Shown piece after piece: positions 55,321 through 64,000 of a stretch of 64,000 nt of DNA. The notes below the pieces were generated by a model that saw only the letters and a program-made list of their open reading frames with translations, was not told the origin of the DNA and did not search any database. Numbering within the stretch: the first letter of the stretch is position 1; each line of letters begins with the position of its first letter. The position numbers and the translations under genes were made by a program. This DNA comes from Candidatus Contendibacter sp. (lineage in GTDB: Bacteria > Pseudomonadota > Gammaproteobacteria > Competibacterales > Competibacteraceae). The DNA lies in contig JARSSP010000050.1 in NCBI GenBank assembly GCA_029624675.1, positions 1-64,000 of the forward strand, in the 5' to 3' direction.

Positions 55321-56520
55321 CTACCGCAATCCACCGCCCGAACGGGGGGCGTCGCTCAACCCTCGCCACGCCGTCAGCCAGGCCAGCGCGCCCAGCGCCG
55401 CCGCCAGATCGTACATCGCGGTCGGCCCCAGGCCCGCCCACAGATAGCCGGCGGCCAGACTGCCCACCGCGTTGCCCGCGCCGAAGCTCAGGCTGCTATA
55501 CAGCGCCTGGCCGCGCCCCTGGAGCGCGCCGGGGAAAAACTGGTGGATCAGGTGCATGGAAACGGCGTGAAACGCGCCGAAGCTGAAGGCGTGCAGGGTC
55601 TGGGCGAACCACAGGATCGGCAATTCGCGGGCGAAATGGCCGATCAACAACCAGCGCAGCGTCGCCAGCGCCAGCGCCGCCAGCAGCAACCGGTGCGGCC
55701 CGAAACGCGGCAGCCAGCGCGGCATCAGCAGGAACAAGCCCACTTCCGCCGCCACGCCCAAGCCCCACATCAGGCCGATGAACTCGCGCGAATAGTTGAG
55801 AGTTTCCAGGTACAGCGAAAAGAAACCGTAATACGGGCCGTGCGCGGCCTGATGGAGAAAACAGGCGACGAAGAAGGCGATCACCGCTGGTTGGCGCAAA
55901 ACCTGGCCGAGCGGCGGCGTGGCATGACCGGTCGGCGTGGCCGGCGATTCCGCGACCAGTAGACTGTTCAGCCATAGCGCGGCGAACAGCCCCCACAGCA
56001 GCGCCGGCACCAGGCCGACGCCCCAATCCTGGACCAGGAAACCCACGCCGACCGCCGCGCCGATAAAGCCCACCGATCCCCACAACCGAACCCGGCTATA
56101 GCGGTGAACGTGCTCGCCCAGGTGATTGAGAGTGACCGCCTCGAACTGCGGCAGGGCCGCGTTCCAGAAAAAGCTGAACAGCAGCGTCACCAGCGCCAGC
56201 CTCAGGTACGAACCGCCCGCCGCGTACACCCCGCCGAAACTCAGCGCCGCCGCCAGACAGGCCCAGCGGACGACGCGCATTCGCCGACCGCTCCGGTCGG
56301 CCAGCCAGCCCCACAGGCTGGGCGCCACCAACTTGGTCGCCTGCGGAATCGCCATCAACTCGCCGATCCGGGCCGGCTCGAACCCCAGCGCCCGCAGATA
56401 CAAGCCCCAGTACGGTAACAGCACACCTAGAGTGGCGAAATAAAACAGATAGAAACCCGATAGGCGCAGGTACAGGCGCGGGGTCAGCACGGGTTGGAAT
56501 GCCTTCGCGCGGTCGCTCAA
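55321..56520 (-). CDS. MFS transporter, HcaT/nucleoside-type
   Basis: A 399-residue inner-membrane protein with about 12 hydrophobic segments. The N-terminus [30 protein letters not shown] and [16 protein letters not shown] (loop 2-3 motif of MFS) identify the fold, with the pattern nearest to the 3-phenylpropionic acid transporter HcaT / LacY-like nucleoside symporters. The substrate is unknown. It starts inside the aroC stop region? No: its start at 56520 overlaps aroC's end by four bases, so aroC-mfs are coupled on the minus strand. It is convergent with ettA. Confidence 0.88.
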   Translation of the reverse strand: MSDRAKAFQPVLTPRLYLRLSGFYLFYFATLGVLLPYWGLYLRALGFEPARIGELMAIPQATKLVAPSLWGWLADRSGRRMRVVRWACLAAALSFGGVYAAGGSYLRLALVTLLFSFFWNAALPQFEAVTLNHLGEHVHRYSRVRLWGSVGFIGAAVGVGFLVQDWGVGLVPALLWGLFAALWLNSLLVAESPATPTGHATPPLGQVLRQPAVIAFFVACFLHQAAHGPYYGFFSLYLETLNYSREFIGLMWGLGVAAEVGLFLLMPRWLPRFGPHRLLLAALALATLRWLLIGHFARELPILWFAQTLHAFSFGAFHAVSMHLIHQFFPGALQGRGQALYSSLSFGAGNAVGSLAAGYLWAGLGPTAMYDLAAALGALAWLTAWRGLSDAPRSGGGLR

Positions 56521-57632
56521 CCGCCACCCTCGCGCGGCGCGGCGCCGGCGATGACCGGGGTAGCGACGCGCACGTCCAGATTCTGGGCGCGGTGGCGCAA
56601 GGCGTGATCCATCAACACCAGCGCCAACATCGCCTCGGCGATGGGCGTGGCGCGGATGCCGACACAGGGATCGTGGCGGCCCTTGGTCACCACCTCCACC
56701 GGCTCGCCGTGGACATCGATGGTCCGCCCCGGCAGGCGAATGCTGGAAGTCGGCTTTAGGGCGATGCTGGCGACGATATCCTGGCCGGTGGAAATGCCGC
56801 CCAGCACCCCGCCGGCGTGATTGCTCAAGAATCCCGCAGGCGTCAATTCGTCACGATGCTCGGTGCCGCGTTGCTCCACGCAGGCGAAACCCGCGCCGAT
56901 TTCCACGCCCTTGACCGCGTTGATGCCCATCAGCGCGTGAGCGATGTCGGCATCCAGCCGGTCGAACACCGGTTCGCCCCAACCCACCGGCGCGCCGCTG
57001 GCCACCACCGTCACCCGCGCGCCGACGGAATCGCCGGATTTACGCAACGCATCCATGAACCGCTCCAACTCCGGCACCCGATCGGGGTCCGGGCAAAAAA
57101 ACGGGTTATCGTCCACCGCTTCCCAGACCACTCTGGCCGGTCGAATCGGACCAAGTTGGGCCAAGTAGCCACGCACTCGAACCCCATAGCGTTCCCACAG
57201 ATACTTCTTGGCGATGGCCCCAGCCGCCACCCGCAGCGCCGTTTCCCGCGCCGAGGCGCGACCCCCGCCCCGATAATCGCGCAGGCCGTACTTATGATGA
57301 TAGGGATAATCCGCGTGCCCCGGCCGGAACCGGTCCATGATCTCGCCGTAATCCTTGGAACGCTGATCCACATTCTCGATCAACAACCCAATCGGCGTGC
57401 CGGTGGTGCGGCCTTCGAACACCCCGGACAGGATACGAACCACGTCCGGCTCGCGGCGTTGGGTGGTATGACGACTTTGACCGGGTCGGCGCCGGTCCAA
57501 ATCGCGTTGCAAATCCGCCTCGGTCAGGGCCAAGCCCGGCGGACAACCGTCCACGATCGCGCCCAGCGCCGGGCCGTGGCTTTCGCCGAAGGTGGTAACC
57601 GCGAACAACTTGCCAAAGGTATTGCCAGACAT
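56517..57632 (-). CDS. aroC: Chorismate synthase
   Basis: Last step of the shikimate pathway: 5-enolpyruvylshikimate-3-phosphate to chorismate with reduced FMN. The 371 residues begin [29 protein letters not shown] and show the family's [36 protein letters not shown] and [14 protein letters not shown] motifs. The length is typical. The gene is upstream of and coupled to the MFS transporter gene and is divergent from the Ser/Thr kinase gene across 278 bases, which hold only short palindromes (for instance GGTAT-ATC-ATACC at 57761-57773). Confidence 0.97.
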   Translation of the reverse strand: MSGNTFGKLFAVTTFGESHGPALGAIVDGCPPGLALTEADLQRDLDRRRPGQSRHTTQRREPDVVRILSGVFEGRTTGTPIGLLIENVDQRSKDYGEIMDRFRPGHADYPYHHKYGLRDYRGGGRASARETALRVAAGAIAKKYLWERYGVRVRGYLAQLGPIRPARVVWEAVDDNPFFCPDPDRVPELERFMDALRKSGDSVGARVTVVASGAPVGWGEPVFDRLDADIAHALMGINAVKGVEIGAGFACVEQRGTEHRDELTPAGFLSNHAGGVLGGISTGQDIVASIALKPTSSIRLPGRTIDVHGEPVEVVTKGRHDPCVGIRATPIAEAMLALVLMDHALRHRAQNLDVRVATPVIAGAAPREGGG

Positions 57633-57910
57633 ACTGAAAAAATCCCAGGTTTGAGCGGCGACAGCACGTCGCGGGGTTCATGATCGACCGAGCGGCATGG
57701 GAATTGCTAAAACTCCATAGTGCCTTTTGCCGGAAACCCGCCGATTACCTACACTACACGGGTATATCATACCGCGACGACGGTCCGGCGCCGTGTCCGC
57801 CCTGGTCACTCCGTCCAGGGATGCCACCCAGCGCGGCGCGACAGTGACCGATGCGGGAATCCATGCGCCGCCGGATCGCGGCCACCGACCCTAAGTTATG
57901 GAATTCAAAC

Positions 57911-60900
57911 ATGCACATTCCAGGTTATCAGATCGAGCGCCAGCTTGGCCAAGGCGGCATGGCGATCGTCTATCTTGCCCTGCAAGAGTCGCTGCATCGC
58001 CGCGTTGCGTTGAAGGTCATCAAGCCCGTTCTCACCACCGATGAGGAATTCGCGCAGCGCTTCATGCGGGAAGGCCGCATCATCGCCCAGCTTAGCGACC
58101 CGTACATCGTCACCGTCTACGACATCGCCTCTTACGAGGGCACCTACTACCTGTCCATGGAGTATCTGCCCGGCGATACCTTGCAACACCGTATCCGCAA
58201 CGGTCTGCCGCTCGACGAAAGCCTGGCCATCGCCCGAGCCATCGCCAGCGCCCTGCATTACGCTCACCATCGCGGCATCATCCACCGCGACATCAAGCCG
58301 CAAAACATCCTGTTCCGCGAAAACGGCTGCCCGGTGCTCACCGACTTCGGCATCGCCAAAACCCTCGGCAGCAGCACGATCATGACCCGCACCGGCCTGT
58401 CCCTCGGCACGCCGCGCTACATGAGCCCGGAACAGATCCGCGGCCAGGCGGTGGACGCCCGCTCCGATCTGTACAGTTTCGGCGTGCTGTTCTACGAAAT
58501 GCTCACTGGCAACGCGCCCTACACCGCCGAGGACAGCTTCGCCCTGGCGATGATGCATGTGACCGCGCCGGTTCCCGAACTGCCGCCAAGGTTGCATCGC
58601 TTTCAGCCCGTCATCAACAAACTACTGGACAAGGACCCCAACCAGCGATTTCAGAGCGGTCAGGCGTTCATCGCCGCTCTGGATCAGCCGGAAGCTCTCC
58701 CAACCGCTCCGCTCGATATTGCTGACCTTACTCGACCGGCCCTCGCTCCGATTGGTCCGACGGCCCAGCCGGCGCGCCGGTTCGGGTGGAAAAGCGGTGC
58801 GCTGGCGGCGACGCTGGCCGGACTGGCGCTGGCGGGCGGCGGCTATTTCTACTGGTCCCAGGAGCCACCGCCGCCGGTTCCTCCCGTCGTCGTCACCCCG
58901 CCCGTCGCGCCACCCACCGTTGACGTGGCCATCCAACGCCGCGCCGAAGCCGACCAACTCCTCGCCCAGGCCCGCCAGCGGCAACAGGAAGGCGCGCTGG
59001 AAGACAGTCGCGCCCTGATCGAGCAGGCTTCGCGACTCGCGCCCGACCATCCTGATCTACCAGCGTTGCGCGAGGAGGCCAACCGGCAACTTGAGGCCGC
59101 CCGGATTCACCAGGCCCAAGAAGAACAACGGTTGCAGGCCGAATTGCGGGCCGAGCAATTTTTGGAGCAGGCGCAGCGCGCCCGCCAGGAAGGCGCGTTG
59201 GAACTCAGTCTGGCGCGAATTGAAGAGGGCTTGCGGGTCATGCCCAACCATCCCGCCCTGCTGGCCCTCAGGCGTGATGTGCGAGAGCAACAAGCCAAGC
59301 GCCTGGCTCAGGAAGCAGCGGCCCGCCAGGAGGAACAGCGCAAGGCCGAGCAAGCCCGCCTGCGCGCCGAGGCCGAACAGCGCCGCGCGCAAGCCGACGA
59401 GTTTCTGGCTCGGGCGCTGGATGCGCAGCGCGACCGCGCCTACGAAACCAGCCTCCTGCATATCGAGCAGGGTCTGCAACAGGTTCCCGATCACGGCCGA
59501 CTGCTGGCGCTGCGCGACCAGGTTCGCAAGCAACTGCGCGAGGCCAAGGCGCCGCCCCCGCCGATTCAGCCGCCGACCGAACCGGTGGACCGGATCGCCG
59601 TCCGACTGCGGGAATGCGCCGCTCATCTGCAAGCCAACCGGTTGACCAGCGGCAAGGGCGGCAACGCCGCCGACTGCTATGGCGACGTCCTTCAGCGCGA
59701 GCCTGGCAATGCCGAGGCGCGCGCTGGCCTGGAGCGGATCGCCGACCACTACGCCGATCTGGCGGCGGAAGCGGCTGGCCGGGGCGATATCAAGGCGGCG
59801 AGAAGTTCGCTCGACAAACTGGAACGGCTGAACCGAGGCGATCCTCGGCTGGCGGGATTGCGCGAACAATTGGCCCAGGCGCAAAAAGCCGTCAGCCCCC
59901 CACCGCCTCGCGTCGCCGAGCCGGAACCGGAACCGGAACCGCCTCGCCCCCGCGTGGCCCAGGCGGAGCCACCCCCGCAGCCGGAATCGAAGCCGGATGC
60001 GAAACCGGATGCGAAACCACCGATCGATCTCGTTTCGGTTCCACAACCCACCGAACCGGCTCCAGCGCCCCGCCTCTCCCCGTCAGAACCCGAAACCCGG
60101 GTCATCGCCCAGGATCGCTATGCCCGATTGTCGCGAACCGAAACCAAGGAAGGCATCAGCTTGCAGATGACGACCGCGCCGCAGGGCATTTTGGAAGAGC
60201 GCCCGCCGGAATCCGGAGCCACGACCGCGCCGCGCACCGCCGAACAGGCCTGGGCGGCGGTTAAGAACAGCAACGATCCCGCTCAAATTCAGCAGTTTCT
60301 GGCCACTTATCCCAAGAGCCGGCAAGCCTCGGCGGCCCAGGCCAAGCTGAAACAGTTGCAAAACCAACCTGGGGCGCCGGCCCGGCTGTTCGTTCGCGCC
60401 GACCAGGAAGACGCCGAGGTACTGATCAACGGCCGGAACGTCGGCACGACGCCATTGGAAGTGGAGCTGAAGCCCGGCTCCTACAAGATTCGGGTCCGTC
60501 TGGAAGGCCATGCCGACTGGAATGGGCAGGTGAATCTGAACGCCGGCGACGAAAGCAAGATCTCGGCGTCCCTGGCTCCCAGGCGGACGGAGGTCGCCGC
60601 CGTCAAGTCCACCACCCCGCCGCCGGAGCCAGAACCCGAACCGGAACCGTCTCGACCCCGCGCCGCCGAAACCCAGCCCACCCAGGTCGCCCCATCCACC
60701 GCACCCGGCTGTCTACGCGGCAATTGCCAGAATGGCGAAGGCACCTACCGCCATCCGGATGGTGAATATTCCGGGGAGTTTCGCAACGCCAAGATGCATG
60801 GCCAAGGGACTTACGTGTATGCCAGCCGTGGCGAGAAATACGTCGGCGAATGGCGCAACAACGTGATCAACGGCCAGGGTACCTACTACTACCGCAGCGG

Positions 60901-61165
60901 TAACCGCTATCAGGGCGAGTGGCGCAACGGCCGCAAGGAAGGTCAGGGCACGTATCTTTACGCCAACGGCGACAAGTACGTCGGCGATTTCGCCAGCGAC
61001 CAGCCCAACGGCCAAGGCATTTACTACTACCGCAACGGCGACCGCTATGAGGGCGAATGGCGCAACGGCCGCAAGGAGGGTCGGGGCGTGTTGTACGAAA
61101 ACGGCCAGCGGATCGTCGGCGAGTGGCAAGACGACCGGAAAGTGCGGGTCACAGTCGAAAAATAA
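57911..61165 (+). CDS. Membrane Ser/Thr protein kinase with helical repeats, PEGA and MORN repeats
   Basis: A 1084-residue Hanks-type kinase; the start ATG 57911 gives MHIPGYQIERQLGQGG, the normal kinase opening. Catalytic residues are complete: Gly loop GQGGMAIVY, Lys35 in VALKVIK, HRDIKPQN with Asp127, and DFG at 145-147, with an RD-type activation segment. A transmembrane helix (~295-315) separates the cytoplasmic kinase from the outside portion. There, three helical repeats (AEADQLLAQARQRQQEGALEDSR and similar) precede Pro-rich linkers (EPEPEPPRP), a PEGA domain (~823-893) and at least five MORN repeats (YxGEWRNGRKEGQGTY, ~935-1075). MORN repeats in a bacterial kinase are unusual. The trigger and substrates are unknown. 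Confidence 0.93.
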   Translation: MHIPGYQIERQLGQGGMAIVYLALQESLHRRVALKVIKPVLTTDEEFAQRFMREGRIIAQLSDPYIVTVYDIASYEGTYYLSMEYLPGDTLQHRIRNGLPLDESLAIARAIASALHYAHHRGIIHRDIKPQNILFRENGCPVLTDFGIAKTLGSSTIMTRTGLSLGTPRYMSPEQIRGQAVDARSDLYSFGVLFYEMLTGNAPYTAEDSFALAMMHVTAPVPELPPRLHRFQPVINKLLDKDPNQRFQSGQAFIAALDQPEALPTAPLDIADLTRPALAPIGPTAQPARRFGWKSGALAATLAGLALAGGGYFYWSQEPPPPVPPVVVTPPVAPPTVDVAIQRRAEADQLLAQARQRQQEGALEDSRALIEQASRLAPDHPDLPALREEANRQLEAARIHQAQEEQRLQAELRAEQFLEQAQRARQEGALELSLARIEEGLRVMPNHPALLALRRDVREQQAKRLAQEAAARQEEQRKAEQARLRAEAEQRRAQADEFLARALDAQRDRAYETSLLHIEQGLQQVPDHGRLLALRDQVRKQLREAKAPPPPIQPPTEPVDRIAVRLRECAAHLQANRLTSGKGGNAADCYGDVLQREPGNAEARAGLERIADHYADLAAEAAGRGDIKAARSSLDKLERLNRGDPRLAGLREQLAQAQKAVSPPPPRVAEPEPEPEPPRPRVAQAEPPPQPESKPDAKPDAKPPIDLVSVPQPTEPAPAPRLSPSEPETRVIAQDRYARLSRTETKEGISLQMTTAPQGILEERPPESGATTAPRTAEQAWAAVKNSNDPAQIQQFLATYPKSRQASAAQAKLKQLQNQPGAPARLFVRADQEDAEVLINGRNVGTTPLEVELKPGSYKIRVRLEGHADWNGQVNLNAGDESKISASLAPRRTEVAAVKSTTPPPEPEPEPEPSRPRAAETQPTQVAPSTAPGCLRGNCQNGEGTYRHPDGEYSGEFRNAKMHGQGTYVYASRGEKYVGEWRNNVINGQGTYYYRSGNRYQGEWRNGRKEGQGTYLYANGDKYVGDFASDQPNGQGIYYYRNGDRYEGEWRNGRKEGRGVLYENGQRIVGEWQDDRKVRVTVEK

Positions 61166-61179
61166 GCAGGTAAAACGAA

Positions 61180-61212
61180 GGCGGAGGTTCGACTCGGCGC
61201 CGAACCTCCGCC
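61180..61212 (+). terminator. Hairpin after the kinase gene
   Basis: A 12-bp perfect stem GGCGGAGGTTCG/CGAACCTCCGCC with a 9-base loop begins 15 bases after the kinase stop. No T-run follows, so it is probably a strong mRNA hairpin or a Rho-assisted end rather than a classic intrinsic terminator. Confidence 0.6.
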
Positions 61213-61300
61213 CCCAACCTCGACAACCCACTCCGGCGCTTGGCGCCTTGCAATTCCCCGCTACCCCTACCCACAACGGGCGTTCTCGCGGGACCGCCTT

Positions 61301-61576
61301 TTAACGAGGGGACCAGGGATGATGAATCACGCGACGCAACACGCCCGGCCAGCCATACGGAACGAAATCCGCGCCATTCTCTTCTAGGCATCGGACCGAA
61401 TACATCTGCGTACCCTTGATCGGGGCGTCTCCACCATAACCGCCGCAATAGCTACCCCCACTCGCGCTGACGCAAGACGCCGCGCCGCGATAGGGACAGC
61501 TATGCTTATCCACCGGCATCAGCCCTTCGCTTCCATAGCGCCTGGCTTTCACCGGCCGAGTAATTTCGTTTTTCAT
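61301..61576 (-). CDS. Small cysteine-rich protein of unknown function
   Basis: A 91-residue protein starting ATG 61576, preceded by GAGGA at eight bases. Sequence: N-terminal MKNEITRPVKARRYGSEGLMPV, then a cysteine-rich centre (HSCPYRG, SCVSASGG, SYCGGYGG) and later RCLEENG; four to five Cys could form disulphides or bind a metal. There is no convincing signal peptide. I recognise no family. It lies in the 580 bases between the kinase and the EEP gene, on the opposite strand. The ribosome site, frame and Cys pattern make it a plausible gene, but it is unsupported by neighbours. Confidence 0.6.
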   Translation of the reverse strand: MKNEITRPVKARRYGSEGLMPVDKHSCPYRGAASCVSASGGSYCGGYGGDAPIKGTQMYSVRCLEENGADFVPYGWPGVLRRVIHHPWSPR

Positions 61577-61745
61577 TCGAAGTTTCCTCACTTTGATGGT
61601 AGCGGCGCCGTCTCTCCCCCGGCACCTATCTTATTGATTTTTATATGATGTTATAGCTAAGCCTTACTTCGGGGAGGTTAATATCAAGTTTTGAAATCTT
61701 GAAGTAAATAAGTGATTTCTACAACTCAATCATGGTTTTCCCTAT

Positions 61746-62708
61746 ATGAAACCGCGCGCTAGCTTCACCGGACTACTGACCGCCGCTGGCCTTCTGGCTT
61801 GCCTGGCCACACTGACCAGCTTCGCCGGCCCATTCTGGTGGGGATTTGAACTCACCACCCATTTTCGGGCGCAATACGCGCTCGCCCTGGGCGGATTCGC
61901 CCTGATTCTGCTGGCGCTGCGCCAGTGGCGCTGGCCGACGCTGTTTGGGGTGTTCGCCTTGCTCAACCTGGCGTTCCTCATTCCGGCATTCTGGGAAGAA
62001 GTTCCAGCAACACCCACCATCGCCGCCGGGAATTCACCAACCTTGCGCGCCCTACTCGCCAACGTGAACGCGGAGAACCGCGATTTCCAACGCATTCGGG
62101 ACCTGATCGCCGCCGCCGATCCCGACATCGTCGTGCTGGTGGAAGCGACGCCGTGGCTGCTCGACCGGTTGCGCGATTTGGGCCAACGCTACCCGCATCG
62201 TCTGGCCGAACCTCGCGACGATCTGTTCGGCATCGCCCTGTTCAGTCGCCATCCTCTTGCCCAGGGCCAGATCATCCGCTTCGACGACAAGGCGAGTCCG
62301 CCCGCCATCGTGGCGACAATCATCGCCGCCGCGCGCCCGTTCACCCTCATTGGCGCTCACCTCTGGCCACCAGTCAGCATCGATCTGGCCGAGGGTCGCA
62401 ACCGGCAATTGCGCGCGCTGGCTGCTCAGGTCCGCCAGAGCCAAACTCCCTCATTAGTGCTCGGTGATCTCAACCTTTCGCCCTGGTCGCCCTGGTTTAG
62501 CCGGTTACTCGCCGATGCCGGTCTGCGCGACAGCCGACGCGGGCATGGCATCCAGCCGTCTTGGCCCGCCGGGTGGCCACTCCTCTGGATTCCCATCGAC
62601 CACGTCCTCTTTTCCGATGGCATCCGAATTCGGCATCGGGAAATCGGTCCAGCCATCGGTTCCGATCATTACCCGGTCATTGTCGACTTTCATGTTTCCG
62701 ACCCATAA
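61746..62708 (+). CDS. Endonuclease/exonuclease/phosphatase (EEP) family membrane protein
   Basis: A 320-residue protein. The first 85 residues are three hydrophobic segments (LLTAAGLLACLATLTSFAG, YALALGGFALILLALRQW, LFGVFALLNLAFLIPAF). The rest is an EEP domain: LRALLANVNAENRDFQRI with Asn, DPDIVVLVEATPWL with the catalytic Glu, GIALFSRHPL, SLVLGDLNLSPWSPWF with the Asp-x-Asn, and GSDHYPVIVDF with the final His. The active side is likely periplasmic. EEP members cut nucleic acids, phosphoinositides or sphingomyelin, so the substrate is uncertain. It is 40 bases from the next gene on the same strand. Confidence 0.88.
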   Translation: MKPRASFTGLLTAAGLLACLATLTSFAGPFWWGFELTTHFRAQYALALGGFALILLALRQWRWPTLFGVFALLNLAFLIPAFWEEVPATPTIAAGNSPTLRALLANVNAENRDFQRIRDLIAAADPDIVVLVEATPWLLDRLRDLGQRYPHRLAEPRDDLFGIALFSRHPLAQGQIIRFDDKASPPAIVATIIAAARPFTLIGAHLWPPVSIDLAEGRNRQLRALAAQVRQSQTPSLVLGDLNLSPWSPWFSRLLADAGLRDSRRGHGIQPSWPAGWPLLWIPIDHVLFSDGIRIRHREIGPAIGSDHYPVIVDFHVSDP

Positions 62709-62748
62709 TCGACAAGCCAACCTCATCACTTGTTGGAGGCCACCTCCC

Positions 62749-63873
62749 ATGCTCTTCCTCCGATCCTCCAAGCCGGAACCCAACGTCGTCGAGACCCCCG
62801 CGACCCTCGACGGTTCTCGGCGCGCGTTCCTTGCCCGGCTAGCGGCCCTGGTCACCACCGGTCTCGGCTTCGCCCCGAAATCCGATGCGGCGGATGGATG
62901 GTGGGACGAACCTCCCATGGTGACCCCTCCCCAATGGCCAAGGCGCGCGCCTCAATCCTGGAACCGGCCACCAACACGATCCTGGAGCCAGCCGCCAACC
63001 CAACCCTGGAGTCCACCACCGACGCGATCCTGGAGCCAGCCACCGACCCCTTCCTGGGCGCGGCCTTGGACCACGACCGACCTGAACGCCACCATCGAGC
63101 GTTACGTGGCGCATCTACGCCAAACGGGCCGACTGGCGGGCAACGAACGTACCGCCTGGCTGGTTTACGACTTCACCAGCCGGCGCTTCCTGGTCACCAT
63201 CAACGCCGGTCTGTCGTACCAGAGCGCCAGCATGATTAAGCCCTTTATCGCCCTGGCGTTTTTCCACAAGGTTCAGGAGGGTCAACTTGAATACACTCCC
63301 TTCCATCGCCAGCGGATGGAAGCAATGATCCAGCACAGCGACAACCGGGCCACCAACTATTTCATCGAGCTATTGAACCGGACCAGTGGTCGCTCCGGCC
63401 CCGCCGAGGCGGAACATACCCTCAAGCGGCGCTATCCCGGTGTGTTTCGGCAAACCCGGATCGTCGAGTCCATTCCCAACGGTGGCCGCACTTATCGCAA
63501 CCGGGCGTCCGCCCTTGACTATCACCGCTTCCTCCAGGCGCTCTGGTACGACCAATTGCCCTACTCCGCCGAACTTCGGCGCCTCATGTATCTGCCGAAT
63601 CGCGACCGCATCTACACCGGCGCGACCGGCGTACCGCGTGGAACCGCGGTCATCGACAAGACCGGCACCACCGCCCGCTTGTGCGGCGACATGGGCATCC
63701 TGGTCGCCCGAGGTCGCGACGGCCGCAACTACCCCTACACCTTCATCGGCATCATCGAAAAAGCCCGACCGACCCAAAGCTACATGGCCTGGCAAGCGGC
63801 GCGCGGCAACGTCATCCGGGACGTGTCCAGCATGGTATACGGCCATCTACGTCAAATGTACGATCTGGTTTGA
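62749..63873 (+). CDS. Exported serine hydrolase of the beta-lactamase (class A) fold
   Basis: A 374-residue protein from ATG 62749. The leader SRRAFLARLAALVTTGLGFA is a twin-arginine-like signal. A Trp/Pro-rich linker follows (SWSQPPTQPWSPPPT-type, about 65-105) and then the catalytic domain. Motifs for penicillin-interacting serine enzymes are present: SASMIKPF with Ser161 and Lys164, HSDNRATNYF with SDN at 197-199, and DKTGTT with Lys304. The general-base Glu of class A lactamases is not obvious, so it may be a peptidase or a non-lactamase hydrolase of the cell wall. It follows the EEP gene by 40 bases and precedes patB. Confidence 0.85.
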   Translation: MLFLRSSKPEPNVVETPATLDGSRRAFLARLAALVTTGLGFAPKSDAADGWWDEPPMVTPPQWPRRAPQSWNRPPTRSWSQPPTQPWSPPPTRSWSQPPTPSWARPWTTTDLNATIERYVAHLRQTGRLAGNERTAWLVYDFTSRRFLVTINAGLSYQSASMIKPFIALAFFHKVQEGQLEYTPFHRQRMEAMIQHSDNRATNYFIELLNRTSGRSGPAEAEHTLKRRYPGVFRQTRIVESIPNGGRTYRNRASALDYHRFLQALWYDQLPYSAELRRLMYLPNRDRIYTGATGVPRGTAVIDKTGTTARLCGDMGILVARGRDGRNYPYTFIGIIEKARPTQSYMAWQAARGNVIRDVSSMVYGHLRQMYDLV

Positions 63874-63913
63874 TCCCCTAACTTCCGCGCACCGCGCGAG
63901 GGTGTTCCACCCC

Positions 63914-64000
63914 ATGCCTTACGATTTTGACCGCGCGCCCGACCGGCGCGGCACCGACAGCCTGAAATGGCAACGCTACGGCAACGCCTTGCCGCTGTGG
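63914..64000 (+). CDS. PatB/MalY-type PLP C-S lyase, 5' part only
   Basis: Only 29 codons are visible before the window ends. MPYDFDRAPDRRGTDSLKWQRYGNALPLW matches the invariant opening of the MalY/PatB cystathionine beta-lyase-type aminotransferases (a DF..R.GT.S.KW..Y...LPLW pattern). The start is ATG 63914, 40 bases after the previous stop. Fold and function beyond this opening cannot be checked. Confidence 0.8.
   Translation, partial: MPYDFDRAPDRRGTDSLKWQRYGNALPLW

Overview
The window is GC-rich, densely packed chromosomal DNA from a proteobacterium, most likely a gammaproteobacterium. The evidence is an LpxH-type lipid A gene, a YqiB-like DUF1249 gene, the E. coli-like pair iscR/iscS, EttA, a type II secretion block in the order gspC-D-E-F, PatB/MalY, ThiD and Glk. 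A polyphosphate or glycogen-accumulating relative (Competibacter-like) would fit the glyoxylate genes and the GRQE-repeat DUF2887 protein, but that is a guess and no marker gene proves it. Nearly all genes are full length; the tRNA at the left edge and the patB-like gene at the right edge are cut by the window.

Layout. 1-7503 is housekeeping: a partial tRNA-Pro, gltX-cysS on the minus strand, then two cyclophilins, lpxH and a DUF1249 gene on the plus strand, followed by iscR and a cysteine desulfurase with no iscU/iscA. 7545-11969 is a compact, translationally coupled minus-strand operon: a secreted subtilisin-fold peptidase, a PqqD-HprK-like fusion and a small protein with a twin-arginine-like segment. 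I consider it a candidate peptide-modification system. 12022-18368 holds a small flavin-type oxidase-fold gene and gspC-D-E-F. 18496-23247 holds a glycine-zipper protein, a hotdog thioesterase, thiD, an alpha/beta hydrolase, and the cobalamin genes cbiG and cobM, which are divergent.

23303-26759 is a lower-GC three-gene operon: a KGGVGR-type ParA-like ATPase with a repeat-rich C-terminus and two unrecognised proteins. It looks horizontally acquired. On its left side lies a 32-bp relic of a malate synthase gene that matches part of the intact aceB on its right side, so the island is bracketed by an imperfect direct repeat. aceA-aceB (glyoxylate bypass) and the divergent glk follow. 31319-35695 encodes one very large TIR-CHAT-STAND NTPase-TPR protein, a predicted immune or cell-death effector, preceded by a palindromic dispersed repeat.

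35713-46452 is metabolic: phhB, a haem-binding DUF3365 protein, a NUDIX hydrolase, an orphan PstS-like protein, a MaoC hydratase, etfB-etfA, a large acyl-CoA dehydrogenase, malonyl-CoA decarboxylase and a secreted lipase. Electron-transfer flavoprotein, dehydrogenase and hydratase together make a fatty-acyl-CoA oxidation module, with malonyl-CoA removal alongside. 46561-53565 holds a TPR-GT41 glycosyltransferase, a small unknown gene, and a coupled set (binding protein, binding-protein/vWA lipoprotein, membrane helical protein) with no recognised function as a set, then a DUF2887 nuclease-like gene with a tandem 12-bp repeat. 53643-64000 has ettA, an MFS transporter, aroC, a membrane Ser/Thr kinase with helical repeats, PEGA and MORN repeats, a small Cys-rich protein, an EEP-family hydrolase, a beta-lactamase-fold serine hydrolase and the start of patB/malY.

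All functional calls are from reading sequence motifs; no database search was possible.
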